NCBI RefSeq assembly: GCF_030056575.1
Contig: NZ_JASHHX010000019.1
Location: 1 to 64,000 of the forward strand
Length of the DNA stretch: 64,000 bases
Reading direction: 5' to 3'
Origin: Rhodoblastus sp. 17X3
Lineage (GTDB): Bacteria > Pseudomonadota > Alphaproteobacteria > Rhizobiales > Beijerinckiaceae
Shown here: positions 44,880 to 54,200 of the stretch, piece after piece
Position numbering within the stretch: position 1 is the first letter of the stretch
How the letters are laid out: each line of letters begins with the position of its first letter
The notes under the pieces: model-generated
The model's database searches: none
The model's input: the letters and a program-made list of their open reading frames with translations, nothing else
What the model was told of the DNA's origin: nothing
Program-made: the position numbers and the translations under genes

Positions 44880-45373
44880 TTGAAAATCCTTTACTTGTTT
44901 TTGGGGTTTCTCTTTCTTCTCTTCCAGCTCTTTCTCAAAATCGGGCTTGCTAAGGGGCGTGTCGATCGGATCGCGCGCAGGTCGTCATTGAGGCCGGGAC
45001 CTGATCGTGCGGCGCACAAGATTGGTTCTTTGGCGATTGGCGGAACGAGTGAATCCTGACCCGCGTGTGGCCTGCGCGACGCAGAGCGTGCCGCCACGCC
45101 TGACATCGCCGCTACAAATTGCGCCCGGCGAGGGTAAGGTTGAAACGGCGAAGCCCATGAGCTCGGTCGCGACAATGGCCGACTTGAGAGCGATAGGCGG
45201 GGCCTGAAACAGAATTTGCCGATCAGGGCGCGCGACGAGGGCAGCCAGTCAAAGGCAGCAAAATCAAAAAGCGTTCGGTCCCCAAATTGGGATCAGTTCG
45301 AAAATGCAGGCTGCAGGCTTCCCGTCCATGAGGGCGTGATAAATTCAAGCACCGCTTGCAGGAAAGCAGCTCG
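44880..45373. other. Stretch between two same-strand genes without a supported gene
   Basis: The right half shows no credible frame. The left part (to about 44985) holds the open upstream extension of the 272-residue protein's frame. A 285-base frame on the minus strand (44891-45175) might be the other half of a frameshifted gene. Otherwise nothing is seen. Confidence 0.4.
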
Positions 45374-47374
45374 TCATTCGTCAACGGCGAAAAAGCCGAG
45401 AGACAGCTGTTGGAGGCTTAAGCCTCTGTCCTGATCACGAAGCTCGATCCAGTCCTGGTAGTCGATCTGGGAGTCGAGATTGGACTGATGCAGGCGGCGG
45501 GCCGTCGCCTGGCGATCACCGATGAGTTCGGTGCCGTGCAACTTTCTGACCAGGTGAGGGTAGATCCGAAAACCGAAAATAGCCTTGGTGAAAGCCGGCA
45601 GGGCTCGCCCGAATCCGCTACGTGACAGCGGCTTTCCCTCGTCGGAAATGAAAACGGCGGAGGGATCCGGCCGGTCGCCAAGGAGCGCCGGTCGCACTTC
45701 GTCGAACCAGGCGTCAAAGAGGATGGAAAGATCTTCATACATGGTTCTGGCATACCGCATGCCGCCCTTGGTGAGCGATCCAGGAACGGCGACTTCACGG
45801 GATAAAGGCGTTTCGGAAGACTTCCGAATTGGAGCGGCTCGAGGTTTTTCCACGTGTTCCTTCTGCAGCGACGCGAGCGTTCGCAAACGGACCGGATGAT
45901 CCGCCAGAAACGCCACGATCAGAGCCGTTCGATATTGTCTGGCGAGCTGCTTGGGATCGCGATAAGGCAAGGGCGACTTTCTGAGATCGCGGAACCTTTT
46001 GAGCGCTCGCTCGGCAAATTCGCGGCAGCGGCGGCCGAGTTCTTCCGTCGAGGGCGGCTCGACGGGTTCAGAATCCTCGCCAAGGTCGGGATTGCCGGCG
46101 GCGCGCAGGTCGAAACCCAGGTCATTGTCGTCGATCAGGCGGCGAAGCGCATTCAGGCGATTGATTTCGCGCCGCTCGCGGACAAACAGTTGACGTTCCG
46201 AATCGCCGAAAATCGCGCGCAACGCCGATACCAGTTCCTCGAGACGTGAGGTTTGAGTGACGAAATCAGAATTCGCATAGAACTCCTGGTAATAGCGGAT
46301 CGGGTCGGCGTCGCCCCAATGCGTGAACTCGTCCGCGGCGGGAGAATTCCGGTCGCGCAGGATTGTGAAGTGATGGCGCAGCGCCATCTGCATTGCCTTG
46401 ATGTGGTTTGGCGAAAATTCGCGACCGTTGCGTCGCCGCGCCTTGGGCAGGCGGATTTCGTGAGTGTTGAAGGTGAAGACGGATTTGCCATCATAGGTGG
46501 TGACGAATATGAAGCGCTGCTTGACCGCTTCAGGCAATGTTTCGAAGTCGAGCGCGCGGCGCTCCATGCGGCCTGGATGATTGGACGAGGCCTTGCGGAT
46601 TTGCCTGACCCGCTCAAAAATGGGCCCGACGTCGCAGCCAAGGTCAGCGGCCTTGAGCATGCAGCCAAGCGCGTTCAGCCGCTGTACGAGATCCTTGGAT
46701 GAGATCGTTCGCTCGAAATTGGCGATCGCCACATTGGTGACGAGAAAACTGGCGTCGATCGCGGTGAGGTCGACGCCGGCGAGTTTCTGCGCGCCAAGAT
46801 AGCGTCGGAATTCGCCCGCATAGGTCTTGTCATCCCGTGCGTCGAGCTTGTCGTAATGCTTCTTGAATTGGGGCGCCTCGGACATGTCGATGGCGTAGCT
46901 GGATTTGGTTTTGGGGGCGAGCTTGGCTCTGGCCTCGAATTCCTGCGCTCTTTTTCGAAGATACGAGGTATCGACCAGCGGCGCGACGTGGTTTGCGAAT
47001 CCGATCAGGTTGCGCAAGTGCGTGGCCATGGACCTGGCCGAAAGGCGAGCCTGGTGGGTCTCGATCAGCAGGTTGATCTTGCGGGGCGTGTAATGCGCCG
47101 TGACGTAATTTTGCCTTTCGAATGCCGCGGGCTCCGTCTCCAATGGCGCAACGTTGTCGTCGACGCTGACGCGGAGGAGGAGCCGATGCGCGTTGAGATA
47201 GTTCAATCGTTTTTGTTCCGCCCGCTTCAGCATTCTGGCGCGCTTGACGGGGTCTCGCTCCTCCAAGGCGGGGGCGGCGAGGATGTCGCCGAGCGCGATC
47301 GCCGCGTCGTGATCGGCGTCGGAGAAAAGGTCGCAGTCGAGCGCATAAGCGGAGACGTCAGGGTTTTTAGCCAC
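45374..47374 (-). CDS. Tyrosine recombinase (large, divergent)
   Basis: The 666-residue protein has a C-terminal domain that fits the tyrosine recombinase active site. Arg lies in DHPVRLRTLASLQ (near residue 495), a Lys-bearing hairpin PGSLTKGG follows, then PHLVRKLHG as the H-x-x-R box (near 605-608), and RLHQSNLDSQIDYQDW with a His ten residues before the probable nucleophile Tyr (near 637). These spacings match XerD-type enzymes. The 490-residue N-terminal part is far longer than in common integrases. GTG 47374 has GGGAGG six bases upstream. It overlaps the upstream partner by eight bases. It probably integrates and excises the island. Confidence 0.78.
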   Translation of the reverse strand: MAKNPDVSAYALDCDLFSDADHDAAIALGDILAAPALEERDPVKRARMLKRAEQKRLNYLNAHRLLLRVSVDDNVAPLETEPAAFERQNYVTAHYTPRKINLLIETHQARLSARSMATHLRNLIGFANHVAPLVDTSYLRKRAQEFEARAKLAPKTKSSYAIDMSEAPQFKKHYDKLDARDDKTYAGEFRRYLGAQKLAGVDLTAIDASFLVTNVAIANFERTISSKDLVQRLNALGCMLKAADLGCDVGPIFERVRQIRKASSNHPGRMERRALDFETLPEAVKQRFIFVTTYDGKSVFTFNTHEIRLPKARRRNGREFSPNHIKAMQMALRHHFTILRDRNSPAADEFTHWGDADPIRYYQEFYANSDFVTQTSRLEELVSALRAIFGDSERQLFVRERREINRLNALRRLIDDNDLGFDLRAAGNPDLGEDSEPVEPPSTEELGRRCREFAERALKRFRDLRKSPLPYRDPKQLARQYRTALIVAFLADHPVRLRTLASLQKEHVEKPRAAPIRKSSETPLSREVAVPGSLTKGGMRYARTMYEDLSILFDAWFDEVRPALLGDRPDPSAVFISDEGKPLSRSGFGRALPAFTKAIFGFRIYPHLVRKLHGTELIGDRQATARRLHQSNLDSQIDYQDWIELRDQDRGLSLQQLSLGFFAVDE

Positions 47375-48740
47375 GGCGGCCTCCCTTCGCCTCGGCGATC
47401 GCGTCGAGCATGGGTTTGAAATAGTGCCTCACATAATCCGGGCTGAGGCGCGTCGCCTTCGCGATATCCTCGATCAGATCCTCGCCATTGGTCTCCTCCG
47501 CCGCCCAGGCCACGCGATAGACGCCCAGGTCGCGCAAGCTCCTGGCGGTGAACGGCGCCTCAATCCGGGCTAGGAGCCTCGTGACGGCGCTGACGGCGCC
47601 CTTCGCCAACTGGCCGTCCTTGCCTGGCGTCAGGGATTTCGGCGGAAAGCCGTAGGCCCGTTCAAAGCCGAGATAGAACGAGCCGATGAGATCACGCAGC
47701 GGAGGCGTCAGCTGATTTTCGAGGGAGCCATATTTTTTCGAAAACAGCATCGGCCGGCGGGACCATGTCGGTTCTCCGGAGAACGTGCAGTGTGTGATGA
47801 TTTCGAAGGACGCCGGAGCCGAAACCGCCACAAGCGCGCCAAGGGCGCTGCTGACCCGGACGAGGACGGTGAGTTTCTTCAGGTCGTCGGGTTCGGCAAA
47901 CTGCGCATTCTGGACCAGGGTCGCGCCGAACTCTTGGAATTTCCCGATGTCCCGGTAGGACTGAAAACTCCGCACGACGGCGGCGCTGATGACGCCCAGA
48001 TCATGATCGTGGGCGATCTGTGCGGCCAGCGCATTGAGCTCGTTGGCGGCGCCATAGTCATGATGGAATTGCGCCAGCTGCGAGAGCGATCTCAAGGCCT
48101 GGATGGAGCGGCCCGTCGAGTCGGCCTTGGCAGCCGGCGTGATGATCGCCATGGCCGTCTCGCCGTACAAATCGGTGAGGCGATCGATCGTGACGCCGTC
48201 CGCGGCGAGATAGTTCTTGGCGTTGACGAGGCCGTTGATGATCCCGTTCCTGTTTTCCTCTGAAATCGGGACGCGACCCTTTTGGGCGATTTTTTCGAGC
48301 ATGGCTTCGGTGGCATGGATCGCCGGCAGGCGGTAGGTTTTGAACAACGCCGCCAGCTCCACCGCGAAGCGCTTCTCGAACGCTGCCCGATCGGCTTCTG
48401 CCTGCGCGTCGACGCTCGGGATTGCATCGAGCAGGGGAAGATCCATGCCCGTCCGCTTCCTGATATCGGCCAGGGCGTGGATGAGTGCGTTGGCCGCATA
48501 GCGGGCGATCATGTCGGGCTGCCGGAAATAGGCCTTCGCCGCGTCCTCCGGCAGGGCAGCGAGGATGTTGCTCAAGAGAGCGGCGTCGACCTCCGACGGC
48601 GCGACGCCACGTTCTATGAAATAGAGCTTGAAGAAGCGCAGGATCCGGCGCTGTCGTTTTGTTCCTTTTTTGACAACGTCATCCCATTGCTGGGCCAGGT
48701 CGACATTGCCGAGTTTTTCAGGGTTTTGAATCTGGTTCAT
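47367..48740 (-). CDS. Partner of the tyrosine recombinase, possibly a degenerate recombinase
   Basis: The 457-residue protein begins with a helical DNA-binding-like part (KGTKRQRRILRFFKLYFIER). Its C-terminus, FTARSLRDLGVYRVAWAAEE and then ATRLSPDYVRHYF, resembles the second-Arg to Tyr segment of tyrosine recombinases. The usual His before the Arg and the G-H motif are replaced, so it may be an inactive or altered subunit. It overlaps the recombinase gene by eight bases and must be made with it. A helper that shapes the synapse or directs target choice is the simplest guess. Confidence 0.65.
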   Translation of the reverse strand: MNQIQNPEKLGNVDLAQQWDDVVKKGTKRQRRILRFFKLYFIERGVAPSEVDAALLSNILAALPEDAAKAYFRQPDMIARYAANALIHALADIRKRTGMDLPLLDAIPSVDAQAEADRAAFEKRFAVELAALFKTYRLPAIHATEAMLEKIAQKGRVPISEENRNGIINGLVNAKNYLAADGVTIDRLTDLYGETAMAIITPAAKADSTGRSIQALRSLSQLAQFHHDYGAANELNALAAQIAHDHDLGVISAAVVRSFQSYRDIGKFQEFGATLVQNAQFAEPDDLKKLTVLVRVSSALGALVAVSAPASFEIITHCTFSGEPTWSRRPMLFSKKYGSLENQLTPPLRDLIGSFYLGFERAYGFPPKSLTPGKDGQLAKGAVSAVTRLLARIEAPFTARSLRDLGVYRVAWAAEETNGEDLIEDIAKATRLSPDYVRHYFKPMLDAIAEAKGGRRG

Positions 48741-48955
48741 CGTGATCCCGTTCCCTTGGTCACATCATTTATGGCCGCCGCGGCGGCCGTGATCGTGATG
48801 AGGCCGGCGATCGGGGTTTTGGCGTCACCGTGACGAGTGACAGCGGCGTCGCCATCGGCGCCGTAGTCGTGGCTCGCGGCAGGCGGAGTCTTTTCGTGGC
48901 CGGCCGGTGTTGGCGGTGAGCGGTGGAATAGGTGGAGCGCTTTGGTTTTCATCAT
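48737..48955 (-). CDS. Possible small leader gene of the recombinase operon
   Basis: The 72-residue frame from ATG 48955 (or the next ATG) reads MMKTKALHLFHRSPPTPAGH and ends in an ATGA overlap with the partner gene start. The overlap suggests translational coupling. Composition is low in complexity (Ala, Thr, His) and the ribosome site is weak. It could be chance. Confidence 0.35.
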   Translation of the reverse strand: MMKTKALHLFHRSPPTPAGHEKTPPAASHDYGADGDAAVTRHGDAKTPIAGLITITAAAAAINDVTKGTGSR

Positions 48956-49106
48956 TTCGGAATTCCAAAAATCGGCCGCAGGGCGCCGATCGCGCGACGG
49001 GTGTCGCGCGCTGGATGCAGAGCGGATCGTGGGGGTGGATTAGAACGGCGGCGGCGGGAGGCGCGTTGTCGAGTCGATCGATTTCCTTGTCATGGGGGAG
49101 GCTGGA

Positions 49107-49289
49107 TCAGATGCGTTCGAGAGAGTCGATGAAGTCCATCAGGTCATCGTGGGCGACGACCGTCCTGCGCCCACATTTCCGCGCCCGCAGCTTGCCGGTG
49201 GAAATGGCGTCGTAAATCGTAGTGCGGCTGAGGCCGGTCAGTTCGACGACCTCGTCGATCGAGTAGAGGAATTTGAGCTTCAGCGGCAT
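49107..49289 (-). CDS. AlpA/excisionase-type helix-turn-helix protein
   Basis: The 60-residue protein is a single MerR-like winged helix of the HTH_17 kind: LYSIDEVVELTGLSRTTIYD, AISTGKLRARKCGRRTVV, HDDLMDFIDSL. Such proteins act as excisionases (recombination directionality factors) or as activators of integrase genes, as AlpA does. It lies upstream of the recombinase operon on the same strand and next to the 12-bp repeat cluster, which it may bind. ATG 49289 gives the usual length; the frame is open to 49427. Confidence 0.82.
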   Translation of the reverse strand: MPLKLKFLYSIDEVVELTGLSRTTIYDAISTGKLRARKCGRRTVVAHDDLMDFIDSLERI

Positions 49290-49688
49290 TTTCAATTTCG
49301 ATCGTGGTTTTGGCGCAGAGGTTTTCGGTTGAAACTCTGTTCCTGATATTCGAACCCGATCATCGTCCCTGGTCAAATGCGACAAGAAAACACGAAGAAG
49401 TGCGACACTGCGCAGGCAGAACGCCATCTAGAAGGCGCGGAACTCGTCATCGGCGACGCCAACGCGGCGTCGGGCATGGCGGCTGATGGGTTTTCGACTT
49501 TTCGGCTTCTCATGCCGCGCTGCGCGGGGTGTTGGCGGCCTCGGGTTTTCGGCGCCGCGTCGCGTCCGGGCTGGATTCCCGCTTTTTTGCTGCCTGAGCC
49601 GCGGCCTGCAGTTCTCGATGACCGCCGGATCGTTTCGGCGACATCGCTTTTTCGTCCGGCGCTGGCGCGGATCGCGGCGACCGCGGAA
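49290..49688. other. Non-coding stretch left of the repeat cluster
   Basis: Several long frames cross this GC-rich interval on both strands, but none has a ribosome site or protein-like composition. It probably holds the promoter of the excisionase-recombinase operon. Confidence 0.4.
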
Positions 49689-49931
49689 GGTTTTCCAACA
49701 ACAGACGACGACCGCGTCGATATTTTGTTGGAAAACCTCATTCGCATCCTGCGGCAGGGGCGCAGACAGCGATTTCGTGAAATGGTCCGGTCCGCCATTC
49801 ATCGCTACTTTTTCCAACAGGAAAATCTCGGATTTCGCGAAAGTGTTGGAAAACCAATCAGCCGTCGGCGCCGATCAGCGCGGTGGCGGTGTCGACGAAT
49901 TCGACCGAAAGCCTGCAGGTGTTGGAAAACC
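49689..49931. repeat. Cluster of 12-bp repeats TGTTGGAAAACC in two inverted pairs plus one single
   Basis: Copies are at 49689-49700 (reverse), 49726-49737 (forward), 49810-49819 (reverse, ten bases matching), 49844-49855 (forward) and 49920-49931 (forward). Pair one has a 25-base spacer and pair two a 24-base spacer. The repeats fall in different reading frames, so the repetition is at DNA level. A second repeat, GATTTCGYGAAA, occurs at 49771 and 49831. This looks like a binding array for the nearby recombinase or excisionase, or an origin-like site. Confidence 0.75.
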
Positions 49932-50095
49932 ATCGCGACATCTGTTCGCCTTCGCCATTTCCTTGCTGATCGAAATCGTCAACCCAGGCTCTTGGTCGAC
50001 GGGACGGCGCTGTTAGCGGGTTAGCTGGGAATGACCATCACCGCCTTCGTCGCGCCGATCGCCCGCCGTCGCTCAGATTTCAGAACCTAGAATTT

Positions 50096-51112
50096 TTGGT
50101 GGACACGAAACGGTCAGAACGCGACCATTTCAGAAGGCTTCGTTTTGGTGACGGCATGAAAATGTTTCGAGCTTTCGACAGGCAGCAGAGCGTTGCGCTT
50201 GACGCGACGGAGGAAAGCTGGCGCGGGTTGATCGCAGCGGAAGACCATTACAGGCGGCGCCGTGGCAGCGTGGTCCTGGATCACAAGGGCCGTGTCCTCG
50301 AAAGCTCCTATCCCGGAGGTTGGCCCCCTCGTCGGCAGGAACAGATCTATCCGGATGATCCGGCCGCATACAAGAAGGAGTTTGACGACAGACGGGAAGC
50401 AGCAAAACAGGCCTTGCAGGAGGCAAAAGCAATCGTCGCCCGCCAGGCGCGGATCAACGTCGCGCTCGAAATCAATCGGGCGCCGACCTCCCTCTGCGAT
50501 GTGCTCCGGACGCTGGAAAGATGCGGCGTCATCGATGATTTTGTCATCAAGAGCAGGCACGCCGTCCTTGGCTATGAGGTCGCGGCCAAGGGCTGCGTTG
50601 GCCTGAACATCCTCCGCGACAATCCGCCGATCGAATTCCTGGCGCGACGTTCGCTTTCGGAAGAGGAGTTGCTGGGCGTCTTGCAATTTGGCGACAAGAC
50701 CTTCGATTTGCGGGAGGGCCCTTCGCCGACCGCCGTCAATTCGGCCGGTTGCGTGGTGGTCATGTCGAATCTCCCTCCAGGCGGCGTGATTGACGAGGAG
50801 CCGATGCTGGATGACGAGGCCGCCCCTCACTGGGGCGCGGTCGAAGCGATCGTCATCGATCGAAAGGGATACCCAGCGCGCATGCGTGCGATCGATCCTC
50901 GGAAATTCGCCAGGAATTTGTGGATCAAGTCGATCGTGGACGGCAACACCCCGGAGGGCCGTCACGCGTTGGAACGCGAATTCCGAGAGCTGTGCGCCCT
51001 GGTGTTCGGCGAGCTACAGACGCCAATAGACCGGGCGAATTTTGCGAATCTTTTTTTACGCGATGGAGACCGGATGTTGGACAGCTTCCTGCAAGCCTTG
51101 CATGGCGGCTGA
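50096..51112 (+). CDS. Possible nucleotidyltransferase-fold protein (GSU2403-like)
   Basis: The 338-residue protein has a long helical N-terminal part (AAKQALQEAKAIVARQARIN) and a centre with FVIKSRHAVLGYEVAAKGCV, which resembles the G-x-H-A-x-x-Y element of nucleotidyltransferase-like folds. The C-terminus has VEAIVIDRKGYPARMRAIDP followed by RKFARNLW, much like the GSU2403 family. The catalytic G-S and D-x-D residues are not clear, so activity is doubtful. TTG 50096 is used; ATG 50156 is an alternative. It is convergent with the AddA-like gene. Family assignment is from memory. Confidence 0.6.
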   Translation: MVDTKRSERDHFRRLRFGDGMKMFRAFDRQQSVALDATEESWRGLIAAEDHYRRRRGSVVLDHKGRVLESSYPGGWPPRRQEQIYPDDPAAYKKEFDDRREAAKQALQEAKAIVARQARINVALEINRAPTSLCDVLRTLERCGVIDDFVIKSRHAVLGYEVAAKGCVGLNILRDNPPIEFLARRSLSEEELLGVLQFGDKTFDLREGPSPTAVNSAGCVVVMSNLPPGGVIDEEPMLDDEAAPHWGAVEAIVIDRKGYPARMRAIDPRKFARNLWIKSIVDGNTPEGRHALEREFRELCALVFGELQTPIDRANFANLFLRDGDRMLDSFLQALHGG

Positions 51113-51180
51113 AGCGGCGTGCTCTTCGAGCCGCGCGAATGTAGTCGTTGGTCTTGACCTCGACCGACTGATTTGAACAG

Positions 51181-51207
51181 AAAATCCGGCCAATCGTTTG
51201 GCCGGAT
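51181..51207 (-). terminator. Terminator of the AddB/AddA-like operon
   Basis: ATCCGGCCAA and TTGGCCGGAT pair perfectly over ten bases around TCGT. On the minus strand a TTTT run follows, so it ends transcription of the operon whose last stop is at 51285. On the plus strand it may also help the convergent gene. Confidence 0.8.
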
Positions 51208-51284
51208 CTGGATCGCTTCAGCGAATTGTACGTGCTGTTCGGAGCTGACGGCGCGTTGGCGCGACGCCATCGGCTGTCCTTCAA

Positions 51285-54200
51285 TCAAGCCGCCGCTGGC
51301 CGGGCCGTCGGCGCGACAGGGATCACCATGCCGGAGGTCATCAGAACGATCAGCCCACGCTCTGCGCCGGTCATATCGACATAGGCCCGGACCTGAGCGC
51401 GATAATGATCGAGCGTTCCAGGGGGCGGCGCCACGTCGCTCTTCCAATCCACGATTACGGCAGGACGGCCCTCGGCCGTCAGGGTCAGCGCATCCGCGAT
51501 CCCGGCCGTTGCGGTTTCCGCCCCGTCGACCGCATGCGCGGCATAGACCGGAAGCTCGGCCAGAAGACCTGGCCGCAAGGCCGAAACGTCGGGCAACGCT
51601 AAGGTTCGGATGACACAGCCCGCGAGTTCCTCGGCTGACAGTCCGGCAGCCGGATCGGTGATCGGGGACCGACCGAGGGCGCGAATGAGTTCAGCAGCCC
51701 GTTCGGCAAGGGCGGCCTCCGCCTCATCGGTTTCTCCGGTCAGCACTTCTTCCATGAGCTTGTGGAGCACAAGGCCGCGCTCGCGGCCTCCCTGAACCGG
51801 GGCAGCGGGTTCTTGCTCGTGCGGCTGGTCATCGACCGAGCCGGTCCAGATCCCGGCTTCTTCCTGCTGAAGCACGGCCCCTGCGGCATTCTCGTCGCGG
51901 CTCGGCGCAAGCCAGGTTAGCTGCGTCTGTCGGGTGGCGATGGCTTCGGCTTCCGAGGCGAAGGATGCGCGCGTCTGCACATTGCCAACGCCAGTTCCGT
52001 CCGTTTTGATGTCGGCAGGCAGGTGGGAGACGTCCAGGCTGGGCAGATCGGCGAGCGACAGGTCGACGAGACCGATCCAGGCCGATTTCGACGGCGTTGT
52101 GTCGAGCCGCGGCAGGACGAGGAGTTCGCGGGCGCGCGTGGCGGCGACGTACCAGAGCCGGATACGCTCGCGATCCAGTTCGTCCTTTTCCGCCTGACGC
52201 GCCGCCTCGTAGCCATCGGGCGTCACGCCCAGGACCGGACAATAGAAGGTGTCCGTCTGGCGGTCGACGATCGCGCTGTCGGGGGCCATGACGCCGGTCA
52301 TGGTGTTGACCGGAATGACGATCGGCCATTCGAGTCCTTTTGCCGCGTGCATGGTGAAGAGCGCGACGGCTTCTTCCTGTGCGTCGGGACGGCCCTCGAC
52401 AGCGCGCGCCTCGTCGGTCCATGCCGCCGTCATCGCCTCGGCGAAAGCGCGGAGGCCGCGCACGGCGTAGCCCGTCGACAGGCTGAGATAGAGATCGACG
52501 TTGGCGAGCGCGCGTTCGGCTTGACCGCGGTGGCGCTCAAGGAGGAGCGGACGAACCCGCATGACGTCGACGGCCTGCGAGAGCAGTTCGTGCGGGGTCG
52601 TGCTTCTGGCGCGACGGTAGAGCGATTGCAGCCTCTCGATGATCTCGCGCAAAAGGGGATGTTCGATCACAGCGGCATCGACGCCGAGGTCGAGGCGCGG
52701 GATTCGGGCGGACGCTTCCGCGGAGCGGGGAAGCCGCCAGATGGCATCCAGCAGCTCTTCTTCCGTGAGGCCCACGAGCGGTCCGCGCAGAAGCGCGCCG
52801 AGCGCGAGCGTGTCGCGCCGATCAGCGAGCACGCGGGTGAGCGCGATCAGGTCCTGGATCTCCTGCCGGCGGAAAAGGCCCTTGCCGGCCTGGGTCGCCA
52901 CGGGAATTCCCCGGCGTTCCAGTGCTTCCTCATAGCGCCACAGCTCCGCGCCTGTCGGCGCCAGCAAGGCGATGTCACCTGGTTGGCAAGGACGTTCCGC
53001 CCCGCCGCGCCGGTCGATAACAGCCTGGCTGCCGATCAAGCGCGCGCATAGTTCGGCGACGGCGTCGGCTTCGGCATCGCGCTGCCGCTCGGCGCTGGCC
53101 TTGCCTTTCTCATCCGCCACAGCGATGTCGATGGCCGCGACACACAGGCTGTCGCGATCGTCATGAAACGGATCGAGAGCGGTGAAGCCGGGCTGTCCAT
53201 CAGCCGAGAGCACGGCCTCGAACCGTTCGTTGACGAAGGTGAGGATCGAGGCGCGTGAGCGGAAATTGGTGGAGATCGACAGGAGACTGCCGGGGTCCTG
53301 GGCGCGAAAGGCGTCACGGGACTGCACATAGGCGCCGACATCAGCGCCCCGAAAGCGATAGATCGCCTGCTTGGGATCGCCGACCAGGAAGAGCGCCCCG
53401 GGCCGGATCCGGAAGCGGATCCAGTCCTCGTCGCCATCGACCGGATCGCCGCACAGCCGCCAGAAGATCTCGGCTTGCAGGGGATCGGTGTCCTGGAACT
53501 CATCGACGAGGACATGGGCGAAGCGCTGCCCCAGCGCGCGCCGGACGTCGTCATGGTCGCGCAGCAGATTGCGCGCGGCGAAAATCAGATCGTCGAAGTC
53601 GAGTTGGGCGCTCCCGCGCTTGTGGTCGCGGTAGCGTTTTAGGATCGGGCGCGCCTCTTCGATCAGCGCGGCCAGAACCTGGCTGGCCGCGGATTGAAGA
53701 AGAGAAACCCAAGCATCGCAGCATGAGGTGTAGTGAACCTCGGCCGTTTCGTTCAACCGATCGCCATCGGCTTTGGAAAGACCAGCCTGTTTAACTGCGA
53801 CAGCCCATTTGCCTTTCTTGCGATAGGCGGCGAAGTCGCCGGCCTTGGTGCAAAGGTCCGGGTGGGGACGAGAAGTCAGGAGCCAGACCAGGCCGGCGGC
53901 CGTCGCTGGATCGGGTCCGGTCGAGAGCGCGGTCGCCATCTCGACCAGCCGCTCGACAATCGCCACTGTTTCCGGCTCGGTCGCCGCCGTCCCGCGCATG
54001 AAGGCAGCGAAATTCGCCGTGGCCTGCCGGAACGCTGTCAGATGACCGTCAATGGGGGAGATGGGCGGCGTCGCGAGCGTGCGGCGGCGGCGCAGATTTT
54101 CGGCGATCTTGCGGACAAGCGCGACGGTTTCGCCGGGGCTGTGCAGCACCATTTCGGGGAGGATGCCGCCGTGATCGCCGGACAGGCGTTCGCGCAGCCA

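Noticed and set aside
49377-50024. 215-codon plus-strand frame over the repeat cluster
   Set aside because: The 12-bp repeats fall in different frames, there is no ribosome site and the composition is Arg-rich; treated as non-coding.
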